Source of the DNA: Sphingomonas alpina
GTDB lineage: Bacteria; Pseudomonadota; Alphaproteobacteria; Sphingomonadales; Sphingomonadaceae
Length of the DNA stretch: 64,000 nucleotides
Reading direction: 5' to 3'
Assembly: GCF_014490665.1 (NCBI RefSeq)
Contig: NZ_CP061038.1
Location: 4,858,501-4,922,500 of the forward strand
Within the stretch, counting starts at the first letter, position 1. The number at the start of each line of letters is the position of its first letter. Below, piece by piece: positions 1 through 8,800 of this stretch. Both the position numbers and the translations under genes were made by a program. The notes below the pieces were generated by a model. That model had not been told where the DNA came from and made no database searches. It saw only the letters and a program-made list of their open reading frames with translations.

Positions 1-2
1 GC

Positions 3-296
3 CTGCTGGTGGTGCTCGCGGCACTTGCGATCGCGGCGAGCGGTGCGATCGGCGTGTTCCATGCCGGGGTCGAATATCATTGGTGGAACGGCATCACGGC
101 CTGCGCATCGAACATCACCGGCTCGGGCGGCACGCCGCAGGACATGCTCGCCCGGATCATGGGTGCGCCGCTGATCCGCTGCGACGTGGCGCAATGGAGC
201 CTGTTCGGAATCTCGCTTGCCGGCTTCAATGCGCTCTTTTCACTTGGCGGTGCCGCCACCATCTTGTGGCTGATGGTACAAGATCGACGCAGATGA
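3..296 (+). CDS. DsbB-like disulfide bond formation protein, 3' part
   Basis: Only the last 97 codons lie in the window; the frame is open to the left edge. The product has two hydrophobic segments flanking a periplasm-like loop with two cysteines (in TACAS and LIRCDVAQ) and ends in a short basic tail. This is the layout of the C-terminal half of DsbB-family quinone-dependent thiol oxidases, which reoxidise DsbA at the inner membrane. The spacing of the loop cysteines fits the second DsbB cysteine pair. The stop overlaps the coq7 start (ATGA), so the two are probably cotranscribed. The assignment rests on topology and cysteine pattern only, because the N-terminal CxxC is outside the window. 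Confidence 0.75.
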   Translation: MLVVLAALAIAASGAIGVFHAGVEYHWWNGITACASNITGSGGTPQDMLARIMGAPLIRCDVAQWSLFGISLAGFNALFSLGGAATILWLMVQDRRR

Positions 297-829
297 GCGG
301 CTGGAAACCCGGCGACGCGAAACGTGCGACGCACGCCATGATCCGGGTGGATCAGGCGGGTGAATATGGTGCGACGCGCATCTATGCCGGGCAACTGGCG
401 GTGATGGGTGATCGATCGCCCGCGGCGCGCGCGATCGCCGGCATGGCCAATCAGGAGGAGCGCCACCGCGCCTTTTTCGACGCGATGATCGTCGAGCGCG
501 GCGTTCGTCCGACCCTGTTGCAGCCCTTCTGGAACGTTGCCGGCTTCGCGCTCGGCGCGGTGACCGCAGCGATCGGTCCGGCCGCAGCGATGGCCTGCAC
601 CGTGGCGGTCGAGACCGAGATCGACAAACATTATGCCGATCAACTGATCGAACTGGGCGACAGCGATCCGATCCTGTCGGCGGCGGTGCTGGATTTCCAG
701 GCCGAGGAGGTCGAGCACAGAGAAGCGGCGCTCGCCGCGGGCGCGGAGACGGCGATCGCCTATCCGCTGTTGAGTGCGGTGATCCGCCTCGGCTGCCGCG
801 TCGCCATCGCCACGGCGAAGCGGATATGA
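293..829 (+). CDS. coq7: Ubiquinone biosynthesis hydroxylase Coq7 (demethoxyubiquinone hydroxylase)
   Basis: 178 aa, the short form usual in alphaproteobacteria. Coq7 hydroxylates demethoxyubiquinol at a carboxylate-bridged di-iron centre on the inner membrane. The ligand pattern is visible: Glu in DQAGEYGA, ExxH in NQEERHRAF, Glu in AVETEIDKHY, and ExxH in EEVEHREAAL. The ATG at 293 overlaps the stop of the upstream DsbB-like gene by four bases (ATGA), which fixes the start; an in-frame extension to about position 80 would run through the DsbB gene. Both products belong to quinone-linked membrane chemistry, which makes the translational coupling plausible. Confidence 0.93.
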   Translation: MSGWKPGDAKRATHAMIRVDQAGEYGATRIYAGQLAVMGDRSPAARAIAGMANQEERHRAFFDAMIVERGVRPTLLQPFWNVAGFALGAVTAAIGPAAAMACTVAVETEIDKHYADQLIELGDSDPILSAAVLDFQAEEVEHREAALAAGAETAIAYPLLSAVIRLGCRVAIATAKRI

Positions 830-893
830 TGACAGGAATTTTGGAGACGGAAGCGGCGCTGATGCGTTCGACCGTCGGACGGGAGCAAGGCTG

Positions 894-1307
894 ATGACAT
901 TCGCACTCCGCGCGGCGCTGGCCGCGACGATACTGGCCGGCGGGGGCGTCGCGGCCCCGGCTTTTGCGCAGAATGCGCCGCAGAACGGCGTCCTGGTGAT
1001 CTACGGCACGCAGAAATGCCCGACCGATCCGAACGGCAACGAGATCGTGGTATGCGAACGTCGCAGCGCGCAGGAACAGTTCCGCATTCCCAAGGAACTG
1101 CGCGAACTCGAGATCACGCCCGAGAAGCAAAGCTGGGCGGTGCGTGCCCAGGCCAATGATCAGGCCGGCGCGAGCGGTATCGGCAGCTGCACCAATGTCG
1201 GCCCGGGCGGTGGCAGCGGCTGTTTCGTGCAGCAGGCCAATCAGGCGCGGCGCATCAACAAGGACAAGAAGGCGGCCGACAAGCAGGTCCAGGAATCGCT
1301 GCCCTGA
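894..1307 (+). CDS. Secreted hypothetical protein
   Basis: 137 aa with a clear Sec signal peptide: a basic start, a hydrophobic alanine-rich core and cleavage after AAPAFA. The mature part carries four cysteines (KCPTD, VVCERR, GSCTN, GCFVQ) that could form two disulfides, a glycine-rich stretch, and a lysine/glutamine-rich tail. GAGCAAGG sits just before the ATG. I recognise no named domain; similar short periplasmic proteins are common in sphingomonads. It is probably exported and disulfide bonded, which would fit the DsbB-like gene just upstream, but that link is inference. Confidence 0.7.
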   Translation: MTFALRAALAATILAGGGVAAPAFAQNAPQNGVLVIYGTQKCPTDPNGNEIVVCERRSAQEQFRIPKELRELEITPEKQSWAVRAQANDQAGASGIGSCTNVGPGGGSGCFVQQANQARRINKDKKAADKQVQESLP

Positions 1308-1343
1308 TCGGGCGTCCCGGCGCCTGGCAGTTGGGTTGACTGC

Positions 1344-2824
1344 ATGACCGACACACAGGGGGGCGGGGACCGGTTCGCGGGCCCCATGCGGTCGCGGTCG
1401 GTTTGTTCCTGCTCGTCTGGCTGTCGTGCATGTGGTTCGGGTCGTCGGAGTATAATCCCAACAATACGACCCGCCTGTTCGCGGCGATTTCGCTGGTCGA
1501 TCAGGGCGATGCGACGATCGACGAGTTCGAGGCGCTGACGATCGACAAGGCGCAGTTCGGCGGTCATTACTACATGGACAAGACGCCGGGCATGACGCTG
1601 ATGGCGCTCCCGGCGGTATGGGCTGCCGACCGGCTGTCGGGCAATGATACCCGCAAGCCGCCGACCGAATTCAACGATCCACGCTACGAGCCTTTCATGA
1701 AATTGCGTCTGCGCCTGGCGGTGGCGACGACGGCGGCCGTGCTCATCGCCTTTGCTTCGGTCCTGCTGTTCGACCTGGCGACCGGCATCACCGGTAGCCC
1801 GCGGGCGGGGCTGGTTGTCGCGCTCGGCTATGCCATGGCGACGCCCGCCTGGGGCTGGTCGACGACCATGTTCGGCCACGCGCCGGTCGGGGCGCTGTTG
1901 CTGATCGCGACCTGGGCGGTGTGGCGCGGCACGTCCGGCACGCGTGAACTCGGCCGCTGGCGCTATCCGTTGATGTTCGGGGCCGCGCTCGGCTGGGCGA
2001 TCGTGATCGAACTGCCCGCCATCCTGCCCGGTTTCGCGATCGGGCTCTGGGCGATCTGGCGGACGCGCGCCGTGCCGTGGCGGCGGCGTCTGATGCTGGC
2101 GGTGATCGCGGCTGCGGCGGGCATTGCCGCCTTGGTCCCGATGCTTGTCTATAACGAGATCGCCTTCGGGTTGCCGTTCAAGGTCGGCTATCAGGGCGTG
2201 GTCGGGTTCGAGGGCATGCAACAGGGGCTGTTCGGCCTGACCTATCCGCATATCGAGGTGCTGGCACAGATCATTGCCGGGCCGGATCGCGGGCTGGTGT
2301 GGGTCGCACCGATCCTCGTGCTGGCGCCGTTCGGGCTGGCGCGATTGATCCGTGCCCCGGAAACACGTGACCTTGGCTGGCTCGCGGCAGCGATCGCCGT
2401 CATCGTGCTGCTGTATAATTCATCCTATTATTACTGGGATGGCGGCTATTCCACTGGCCCGCGCCATTCGGTTCCCGCGCTTGGCTTCCTGGCGCTCGGG
2501 CTTGCGCCCTTGTGGCAGGCATGGGGACAAACCGGGCGACGCTGGATCGCCGGGCTGCTGGGCCTGAGCATGGTCATCAATCTCGCCATCGCCGCAGCCG
2601 AGGTCACTGCGCCACATGGCTTCCATTTTCCGGTCTATGATCCGGTGATGACGCGCTTCTTCGCTGGAGAGATCCGGACCGTGCCAAGCGACTGGTGGCA
2701 TTGGAAGACCGGTTTCGGTCTCGCATTCTATCTCGCGCTGGCGCTGCCGATGCTGTGGTTCCTGTTCCGCGCGGTGAGCTTGTCGAGTGCGCCGCCACGG
2801 GATAGTCTCGCCCGCATTACCTGA
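1344..2824 (+). CDS. Polytopic membrane glycosyltransferase-like protein; 5' end probably frameshifted
   Basis: From a TTG at 1403 the frame encodes 473 aa with about ten hydrophobic segments and the loop HYYMDKTPGMTLMALP, resembling the DKxPG loop of GT-C/PMT-like (GT39) lipid-linked sugar transferases. The first membrane helix begins upstream of that TTG, where the frame has no good start. An ATG at 1344 lies in another frame and would join this one if the G6 run at 1358-1363 had one more G, giving about 493 aa beginning MTDTQGG. The coordinates given assume that joined form. Substrate and pathway are unknown, and no operon partner is evident. Confidence 0.6.
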
Positions 2825-2922
2825 CTGGCGTCGCGTGACTGGCGAAGCGTGGAGCACCACGGGGAAGCGCGACCGATCCATGCCGCTCGCCTGGGCAGAC
2901 CTCATTCGTGAAGGAGCCTCCC

Positions 2923-3621
2923 ATGCCCGATCTGCCCGCGATCCGTATTGCCTTTCTGCTATTCCCCGATGTCACGCAACTCGACCTGACCGGGCCGGCG
3001 CAAGTGTTGTCGCGTCTCGGCAATGCGACGATCGATCTGGTCGCGGCGACCCGCGATCCGGTCGCGACCGATGCGGGCTTTGCGCTGCTGCCGACCGCGA
3101 CATTCGAGGACGCGGTCCAGCCCGACATCCTGTGCATCCCCGGCGGCTTCGGCGTGACCGACGCCAGCGAAGATGCGGCGGCGATGGCGTGGGTCCGTTC
3201 GGCGGCGGCTGACGCGATCTGGGTGACCAGCGTATGCACCGGCGCGCTGCTGCTCGGCGCGGCAGGTCTGCTGCGCGGGTATCGCGCGACCACTCACTGG
3301 GCGCAACATCACCATCTTGCCGCATTCGGTGCGATCCCGGTGCATGAGCGGGTCGTGTTCGACCGCAACCGCGTGACCGGCGGCGGAGTGACCGCCGGGA
3401 TCGATTTCGGCCTTGCGCTCACCGCCGCGATCCGCGGCGAGGATCATGCCCGGCTGGTTCAGCTGAGCCTCGAATATGACCCGGCACCGCCGTTCGATGC
3501 GGGCTCGCCCGAGCGCGCCGATGCCGCGACGCTTGCGCGCTATCAGGCGCTGGCTGCGCGGCTTGCGCCGGACCGCGACGAACGCACCCGGGCGCTCGCC
3601 GCGCGGATGCCGACGGATTAG
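2923..3621 (+). CDS. DJ-1/PfpI family protein (isonitrile hydratase-like)
   Basis: 232 aa. The glutamine-amidotransferase-like fold of the DJ-1/PfpI superfamily is seen: an N-terminal FLLFPDVTQLDLTGP segment, a nucleophile elbow VTSVCTGALLLGAAGLL with the reactive Cys, and a following TTHW. These match the subgroup that includes isonitrile (isocyanide) hydratase. An AraC-type DNA-binding domain, found in some relatives, is absent. The ATG at 2923 is chosen because AAGGAG lies at 2911-2916 with six bases of spacing; an in-frame GTG at 2908 overlaps that site. The substrate cannot be told from sequence. Confidence 0.82.
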   Translation: MPDLPAIRIAFLLFPDVTQLDLTGPAQVLSRLGNATIDLVAATRDPVATDAGFALLPTATFEDAVQPDILCIPGGFGVTDASEDAAAMAWVRSAAADAIWVTSVCTGALLLGAAGLLRGYRATTHWAQHHHLAAFGAIPVHERVVFDRNRVTGGGVTAGIDFGLALTAAIRGEDHARLVQLSLEYDPAPPFDAGSPERADAATLARYQALAARLAPDRDERTRALAARMPTD

Positions 3622-3707
3622 AGACGGCACCCGCCCGCTCCCCCGCTCAGCCACCCACAGAATATACTGAATGGGTGGCCGGGCGGGGGAGCGGGCTGGT
3701 GCCGTCT
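3622..3707. terminator. Long hairpin between convergent genes
   Basis: Two arms of about 36 nt (3622-3657 and 3672-3707) are nearly complementary, closing on a 14-nt AT-rich loop. The outer part pairs AGACGGCACC with a GGTGCCGTCT-type arm and the inner part pairs CAGCCACCCA with TGGGTGG. It fills the space between the stops of the PfpI-like gene (+) and the DedA gene (-), so a bidirectional terminator is likely. No long U tract follows. It could also be a mobile palindromic repeat. Confidence 0.55.
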
Positions 3708-3721
3708 TGCTGAAAACGATT

Positions 3722-4354
3722 CTAGGGCTTGCGCTTCATGCCGCGTACCCGGTGCCAGATATAGAAGCCCGCCCCGGCCACCAGCACCACGCCGATCAGT
3801 GCATCGGCGCTGTGGAACGCGGCCTTGAGCCGCGGGTCGCTGTTCCATTTCTCGCCCAGCACCATGCCGAGCCAGGCGAGCCCGAAGCACCACGGCCAGG
3901 AGCCGACAAAGGTGTACACATGGAATGGCAGCAGCTTCATCCTGGCGACACCGGCCGGAAAGGCGATGAACGAGCGGATCACCGGCAGCAACCGGCCGAT
4001 CAGCACCGCCGAATTGCCGAAGCGCGCGAAGAATCGGTCGGCGGCGTCAAGCTCGCCCGGGCCGATCAGGACATAGCGGCCCCAGCGCTCGATCGCCGGA
4101 CGCCCGCCGCGCTTGCCCAGTTCATAGGCCGGAATCGACCCGATATTGCAGCCGATCGCCCCGGCGGTCGCCGCCAAATACAGGTTGAAATGTCCGGTCG
4201 AGACGAGATAGCCGGCGAACGGCATGATGATCTCGGACGGCAAGGGAATGCAGGCCGATTCGATCGCCATCAACAGCGCGATGCCGAGATAGCCGCCGCT
4301 GGAGATGACCCAGATAGTGAACGTGGCGAGGATGCCCAGGATGTGCTCGATCAT
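3722..4354 (-). CDS. DedA family membrane protein
   Basis: 210 aa. DedA/SNARE-associated (VTT) family proteins are inner-membrane proteins, some of which act as lipid transporters such as undecaprenyl-phosphate flippases. Family marks are an early hydrophobic segment followed by ESACIPLPSEIIMPFAGYL, the GxxxGxxxxYELGKRGG stretch, FGNSAVLIGRLLPVIRSFIAFPAG with the conserved Arg residues, and a C-terminal helix before a basic tail. Start ATG at 4354. It stands alone between a convergent gene and the upstream uracil-DNA glycosylase gene, about 40 nt away on the same strand. Confidence 0.88.
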   Translation of the reverse strand: MIEHILGILATFTIWVISSGGYLGIALLMAIESACIPLPSEIIMPFAGYLVSTGHFNLYLAATAGAIGCNIGSIPAYELGKRGGRPAIERWGRYVLIGPGELDAADRFFARFGNSAVLIGRLLPVIRSFIAFPAGVARMKLLPFHVYTFVGSWPWCFGLAWLGMVLGEKWNSDPRLKAAFHSADALIGVVLVAGAGFYIWHRVRGMKRKP

Positions 4355-4395
4355 GGGCAGATGCGATGGGGGAGGTTGGCGGCGAAGGGAAGCCC

Positions 4396-5790
4396 TTATT
4401 TCCGGGCGACCCGTTCGCCCACCCTGCGCAGATCCTCGACAAACCGGGCAAACTCCTCCTCCTTTTCCGCCTCGTCGGGCAGGCGCAGCAAATAGCTTGG
4501 GTGAACCGTGATCCACGCCTCGCCGCCGTCGCCGGGCAGGGCGAGCGCCCGTCCCCGCTCGCGGCCGATGGCCATGGTCTTGCCGAACAGCGAGCGCGCT
4601 GCCGTCGCGCCCAGCGCGACCGTCACGCGAGGCTTCACCAGCATGCGTTCCTGATCGATCCACCAGCGGCACGCCTCGATCTCGCCCGCGCCGGGTTTGG
4701 AATGGATGCGCCTTTTGCCGCGCTGCTCGAATTTGAAATGCTTGACCGCGTTGGTGACATAGACGCTCGCGCGGTCGATCCCGGCCTCGGCCAGCGCGCG
4801 ATTGAACATCTGGCCCGCCGGGCCGACAAAGGGCTTGCCGGCCAGATCCTCCTGGTCGCCGGGCTGCTCGCCGACGAACATCAGCGCTGCATCGACCGGC
4901 CCTTCGCCGAACACGGTCTGCGTCGCGTCCCGATACAAGGGGCAGCGCGTACAGCCAGCCGCCTCGTCGCGCAGTGCCTCCCATGCGACCGGGATATTGC
5001 CGCCGACACTGGCGCGCGCCGTCTCGATCATGCCACTCTCCCGCGCTTGCGCCGCTGCGATCAGGCCGGGCACCAACGCGGTTTCGGGCATGTTTTTCCA
5101 ATATTTCTTCGGCATTTCCTTCAACATCGCGCCAATCTTCACGCGCGCCGGATTGAAGATCGAGGCATAATAGGTCTTCCACACATCCTCGACCGGATCG
5201 CCGTCCGGCGCATCGCCCTTTTGTGCACCCGGACCCTCGCTCAGCGTCTCGCCGTCCCAGTGAATCGACAGGTCCGGCGTCAGGATCGACCAGCGCATCG
5301 ATGCGAAGCGTTCGATGAAGAAGGCGGCATTGGCGCGGACGATATGATGCTCGGGTTCGAACCAGGCGACGAAACGCGGACCCGCATCGTCGGGGACGTC
5401 CCGGAAGCGCAGAAAGGCGCGCATCTTGTGGATGTCGCGCCGCACCTGCCCGGCGAGAGGATCGAGCCGGCGGATCAGCGGATCGGCGCGGTCCTCGATC
5501 AGGCCGGGCCGGGAGCGGAGCCGGATGAGCAGGGTGTAGAGCAAGGCGAACCGCTCGGGATCGCGGTGCAGCACCACATCGCGTGCCAGGTCGATAAAGG
5601 CGCGCGGGACGGAGAAGCCGGCAGGCGCAGACGAGGTCGTTGACGCTGCCGCTCCGGCGAAGAGATCGCTGCCCCCCTCGCCGATTTGCCAGAGGACTTG
5701 CTCAGGCGCCACGGCTTCCGCGGCCAACGCGCGTGCGACGTCGCGCCAGCCTTCGAAATCATCCGGCGCGGCGAGGATCGCAGTCCTCAA
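4396..5790 (-). CDS. UdgX-type uracil-DNA glycosylase with N-terminal DUF4130 domain
   Basis: 464 aa fusion. Residues ~1-230 match the DUF4130 domain found beside radical-SAM DNA-metabolism proteins. Residues ~270-464 are a family-4-like uracil-DNA glycosylase with four FeS cysteines, including GCTRCP. The UdgX signatures are present: GEQPGDQED (~307), the inserted loop KRRIH (~359-363) and HPSYLLR (~430). In characterised UdgX the loop histidine forms a covalent bond to the uracil-derived abasic site, giving suicide-type DNA binding. Its usual genomic partner, a radical-SAM protein, lies 3 kb away at 8801-10048 on the same strand. Start ATG at 5790. Confidence 0.9.
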   Translation of the reverse strand: MRTAILAAPDDFEGWRDVARALAAEAVAPEQVLWQIGEGGSDLFAGAAASTTSSAPAGFSVPRAFIDLARDVVLHRDPERFALLYTLLIRLRSRPGLIEDRADPLIRRLDPLAGQVRRDIHKMRAFLRFRDVPDDAGPRFVAWFEPEHHIVRANAAFFIERFASMRWSILTPDLSIHWDGETLSEGPGAQKGDAPDGDPVEDVWKTYYASIFNPARVKIGAMLKEMPKKYWKNMPETALVPGLIAAAQARESGMIETARASVGGNIPVAWEALRDEAAGCTRCPLYRDATQTVFGEGPVDAALMFVGEQPGDQEDLAGKPFVGPAGQMFNRALAEAGIDRASVYVTNAVKHFKFEQRGKRRIHSKPGAGEIEACRWWIDQERMLVKPRVTVALGATAARSLFGKTMAIGRERGRALALPGDGGEAWITVHPSYLLRLPDEAEKEEEFARFVEDLRRVGERVARK

Positions 5791-5805
5791 TGTCGTGCCA
5801 GAATG

Positions 5806-6291
5806 TCAGTCGCGCTCGTCGCTACCCGGCGGCGAGGCTTCGGCGCGGGCCAGCTCCTTCGGCTTGCGCGTCTCGAACACTTTGGCGAGCCGTGCTTCCT
5901 CCGCACTGCTGAGCTCCTCCGCGGCGGCGGGGAACATTTCTTCCTCTTCCTCGTCGATATGATGCTCATAGCGGTGGCGCATTTCCTTGAACTTGGTCAG
6001 CCATGCGCCGGTGGCCATGTCGATCTCGGCCAGCTCGCCGAGATAATCGTCGATCTCCTTATGCTCGGAGACCGAGTGGCGGGCGTCGTCGCGCAGCTCC
6101 GGGTTGCCCAGCATGGTCGCATAGAGCGACTCCTCTTCGGCGGCGGCATGCGCCGAGACTTCGACGCGGAACGCCTCGAACAGAGTCTCGCGCTCCTCGC
6201 TCGCGCCGGAGGTTTCGCTGATCTGCGCGAGCAGCGTGCGGTGGCGGTCGTGATCGGCCTTGAGATCGGCGAAGATACGGGCGTCGGCCAT
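5806..6291 (-). CDS. Hemerythrin HHE domain protein
   Basis: 161 aa, mostly helical. The hemerythrin-like di-iron ligand pattern is visible: DHDRHR near residue 14, EVSAHAAAEEESLY near 45-58, SEHKEID near 75, and HRYEHHIDEEEEEMFP near 105. Bacterial HHE proteins bind oxygen or NO, or take part in iron and stress responses. The tail is acidic and proline/serine rich. It lies 15 nt upstream of the UdgX gene on the same strand and is probably cotranscribed with it; a shared stress or DNA-damage role is inference. Start ATG at 6291. Confidence 0.88.
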   Translation of the reverse strand: MADARIFADLKADHDRHRTLLAQISETSGASEERETLFEAFRVEVSAHAAAEEESLYATMLGNPELRDDARHSVSEHKEIDDYLGELAEIDMATGAWLTKFKEMRHRYEHHIDEEEEEMFPAAAEELSSAEEARLAKVFETRKPKELARAEASPPGSDERD

Positions 6292-6339
6292 GAAACTCTC
6301 CTGTGGTTGGCAGAAGAACCGATCGCGGCGATGCTTGTT

Positions 6340-7410
6340 TCAGTTGCGAGTCGCTTTCACCCCGATATCCGCCGGCGTGCCGGCGGGTGGCATTTCCGCG
6401 ATCCAGCGTGTGAGCAGGTCGATCGCCTCGGCATGGACGGTGGCGCGGCCCAGCTCCGGCATGGCGATGCCGGGGTCGGCGCTCTCCATGCGGAAGATCA
6501 GGATCGAGCGTTCGGGATGGCCCGGGTCGATGTCGAACTCGTTGCTGCCGCTGCCACGTCCCGCCGCTACCGGGTGCTTGAGGATGCCGCGCGCATTCAG
6601 ATCGGCCTGGTGCCAGTCGAGATAAAGGCCCGAATTGGATGCCGCGCCATTGGGGTTGTGGCAATGCGCGCAATTGGTTTCGAGATAGGCGCGCGCGCGG
6701 TCGGCGAGCGGGGCGGCCGCATCGTCCCAGCGTGCGAGGCGCGGCGCATCCGTAGGCAAGCGGTCGAGCATCCCGGCCTTGAGCAAGGCCTGAAGCTGCT
6801 TGCCGTCATTAAGATTGCGGATCTTCGGGCCGATCGGGGTGACCGCGCCCGACAGCGCGTGGCAATCCTTGCACTGATTTTGGTTGGGTACCGAATAGCT
6901 GATCGTGCGAATGGTGCCCGACGGATCGGTGAAGGTCACCGGGATGCGCGTGCCGGCGCGCTTCAGCACTGCATCGGTACCGTCCGCATTCCACACATAG
7001 GGGATCGCCACCCAGCCGCTCGCACGGTGGAGCAGCAGCCGCGTCTCGAGCGCCTTGAACCTGCCCGCCTGCTGATAGCCGAACGTCTTCACCAGCGCCG
7101 AGCCGACCGGCAGGTCGATGACCTTGTCCGGGTCATAGGCGGCGGCCTTGCCGCCCGGGACATAGAGATAGCGCTGCTTCTCGGCATAGTCGGAGAAGAG
7201 TGGAGTATTGAGCGTATAGGGCGTTACGCGCGCCGCCGGCGCGCGCGTCGCCATGTCGGTAAAGAGATGGAATTCCGACAGGGTCGCCGGATATCCTTCA
7301 CCGGTGATCGCCGCGTCGTTCACGCCGCGCGCGTCCTCCATCGCCGCGCCCAGAATGACGAGCGCGGCGGCGGCGGAGACGATTATGGCAAGGCGTCGGG
7401 CGAGGTTCAC
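6340..7410 (-). CDS. SO2930-family diheme c-type cytochrome
   Basis: 356 aa. An N-terminal hydrophobic segment (residues ~8-24) exports or anchors it. Two CxxCH heme sites are at residues ~180-184 (CKDCH) and ~247-251 (CAHCH), the second in a context typical of this family (NCAHCHNPNG). The family (HNE_0200/SO2930 type) is regularly encoded next to a parallel beta-helix protein, as here. The GTG start at 7410 overlaps the stop of that upstream gene (GTGA), so they are translationally coupled. The role is unknown; a periplasmic redox partner for the beta-helix protein is inference. Confidence 0.88.
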   Translation of the reverse strand: MNLARRLAIIVSAAAALVILGAAMEDARGVNDAAITGEGYPATLSEFHLFTDMATRAPAARVTPYTLNTPLFSDYAEKQRYLYVPGGKAAAYDPDKVIDLPVGSALVKTFGYQQAGRFKALETRLLLHRASGWVAIPYVWNADGTDAVLKRAGTRIPVTFTDPSGTIRTISYSVPNQNQCKDCHALSGAVTPIGPKIRNLNDGKQLQALLKAGMLDRLPTDAPRLARWDDAAAPLADRARAYLETNCAHCHNPNGAASNSGLYLDWHQADLNARGILKHPVAAGRGSGSNEFDIDPGHPERSILIFRMESADPGIAMPELGRATVHAEAIDLLTRWIAEMPPAGTPADIGVKATRN

Positions 7411-8600
7411 CGGGCAGCGGCCTCCATCGCCTCGGGCAACACGACCCTGGCGGGTTGCGGCATCGCTGTGCCCGTGGACAGATCGACCGGCGCCGGCTTG
7501 GCCGTCTCCGGCGGTGCGGCGAGCGCAAGGCCCAGGCCAAGCACTGTGACCTTGTCGGTCACGGCCAGCCCGGCCTTGTCGCCGGAGCCGTCCCACAGGA
7601 TCGGCGGCAGCGACCCGCCGAACGCCGCGGCAAGTTGAGCGCCGCCCGGCAATTGCGGAGCGAAGCCGGCCTTGCCGTGGCGATTACCGCCGACCGCGAT
7701 GCCGCGCGGCAGCGGGTTGTAGCGCTTGTCGGTAAAGGCCTTGGGGTAGCTGATGATCATCACGTTCGCGGTGCCGTTGCCCGACAGGTCATTGTCGAAG
7801 ACATGGACATTGTCGTTGGCCATCACCAGCACGCCGGTGCCGGTCGGCACCGTGGCGACGATATTGCCCTTGGGCGCGAAATTGGGCGTGTCGTTGTCGA
7901 CCACCATATTCTTGAACACGCGGATGTCGCCGCCGCCCATCACCGGCAGATTGGGCAGGTCGAATACCAGGATGCCGCCGGTATTGTGCGTCGCGGTGTT
8001 GCCATAGACATCGGCGTTGCGGCTGTTCTCGATCTCGATCCCGGCGACATTGCCCTCGGCGCGCGAATTGCGCACGATGATCCGCTTCGACTGGCCGACA
8101 TAGATGCCCGCATCGGACGCGCCCTTCACAATGACCGAATCGATCAGCACGTCGCTGCTCTCGACCGGATAGATGCCATAGGCGCCGTTGGTTTCCTTCG
8201 GCCCGCCGGTCCATTCGACGCGGACATTCTTGTAGACGATGCGGTCGGCGCCCTTGGTCTTGATCCCGTCGCCCTTCGAATCCTCGACCGCGAAGCCGCG
8301 CAGCACGACATCGTCGGAGGTCACGAGCAGGCCTTCGCCCGCACCCAATTGCCCCTTGAAGCTCAGCACCGTCTTGTCCGGCCCGGCGCCGCGCACAATG
8401 ACCTTGTTGACATCAAGCGACAGGCCGTCGGTCAGGTCGAAGCGCCCCGCACCGATCTCGATCACGTCGCCGGGCGCCGCTTCGATCAGCGCGCCTTGCA
8501 GCCGCGATTGCGCATCGGGTCCGGGTGCGACGGTGATGGTCTTGGCCAGGGCGGGCGACGCGATGATCGCGAGCGCCGCAAATGGCAGGATAGGTTTCAT
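7407..8600 (-). CDS. Parallel beta-helix repeat protein, secreted
   Basis: 397 aa with a Sec signal ([19 protein letters not shown]). The body is a right-handed parallel beta-helix of the kind found in carbohydrate-active or polymer-binding proteins, with repeated strands such as [41 protein letters not shown] and [11 protein letters not shown]. It belongs to the beta-helix family that pairs with the diheme cytochrome gene immediately downstream. The C-terminal 70 residues are proline/alanine rich. GAGGAG precedes the ATG at 8600, which rules out an upstream extension. The substrate is unknown. Confidence 0.87.
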   Translation of the reverse strand: MKPILPFAALAIIASPALAKTITVAPGPDAQSRLQGALIEAAPGDVIEIGAGRFDLTDGLSLDVNKVIVRGAGPDKTVLSFKGQLGAGEGLLVTSDDVVLRGFAVEDSKGDGIKTKGADRIVYKNVRVEWTGGPKETNGAYGIYPVESSDVLIDSVIVKGASDAGIYVGQSKRIIVRNSRAEGNVAGIEIENSRNADVYGNTATHNTGGILVFDLPNLPVMGGGDIRVFKNMVVDNDTPNFAPKGNIVATVPTGTGVLVMANDNVHVFDNDLSGNGTANVMIISYPKAFTDKRYNPLPRGIAVGGNRHGKAGFAPQLPGGAQLAAAFGGSLPPILWDGSGDKAGLAVTDKVTVLGLGLALAAPPETAKPAPVDLSTGTAMPQPARVVLPEAMEAAAR

Positions 8601-8800
8601 GTACAGCTCCTCTAATGTCATGCGCGGGTTCGCCCCGCGTCTATGACGATCATTTTCAGACCGAACCGGGGCCTTTGGCTTTGCCGATTCCGCATCCGTG
8701 CCGACATGTTCCGGCATTGGAAAAAATCTAGCGATAACTACTTTATGGTCAATAACTATTTCGGCGAAGTGCGGCACCGATCACTGTTTTCCGGCCATGA
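8601..8800 (-). promoter_or_regulatory. AT-rich upstream region of the beta-helix/cytochrome operon
   Basis: This 200-nt gap between two minus-strand genes is locally AT rich. It holds a direct repeat, ATAACTA at 8734-8740 and again at 8752-8758 (18 nt start to start), beside an A6 tract at 8721-8726. Same-face repeats of this spacing suit a dimeric regulator or a promoter for the 8600-6340 operon. A small GC-rich hairpin lies around 8623-8634. No gene is seen here. Confidence 0.3.

Noticed and set aside
5686-7638. A 650-residue plus-strand frame opposite the hemerythrin and cytochrome genes
   Set aside because: It runs antisense to three genes with clear domain matches and has no domain or start signal of its own.
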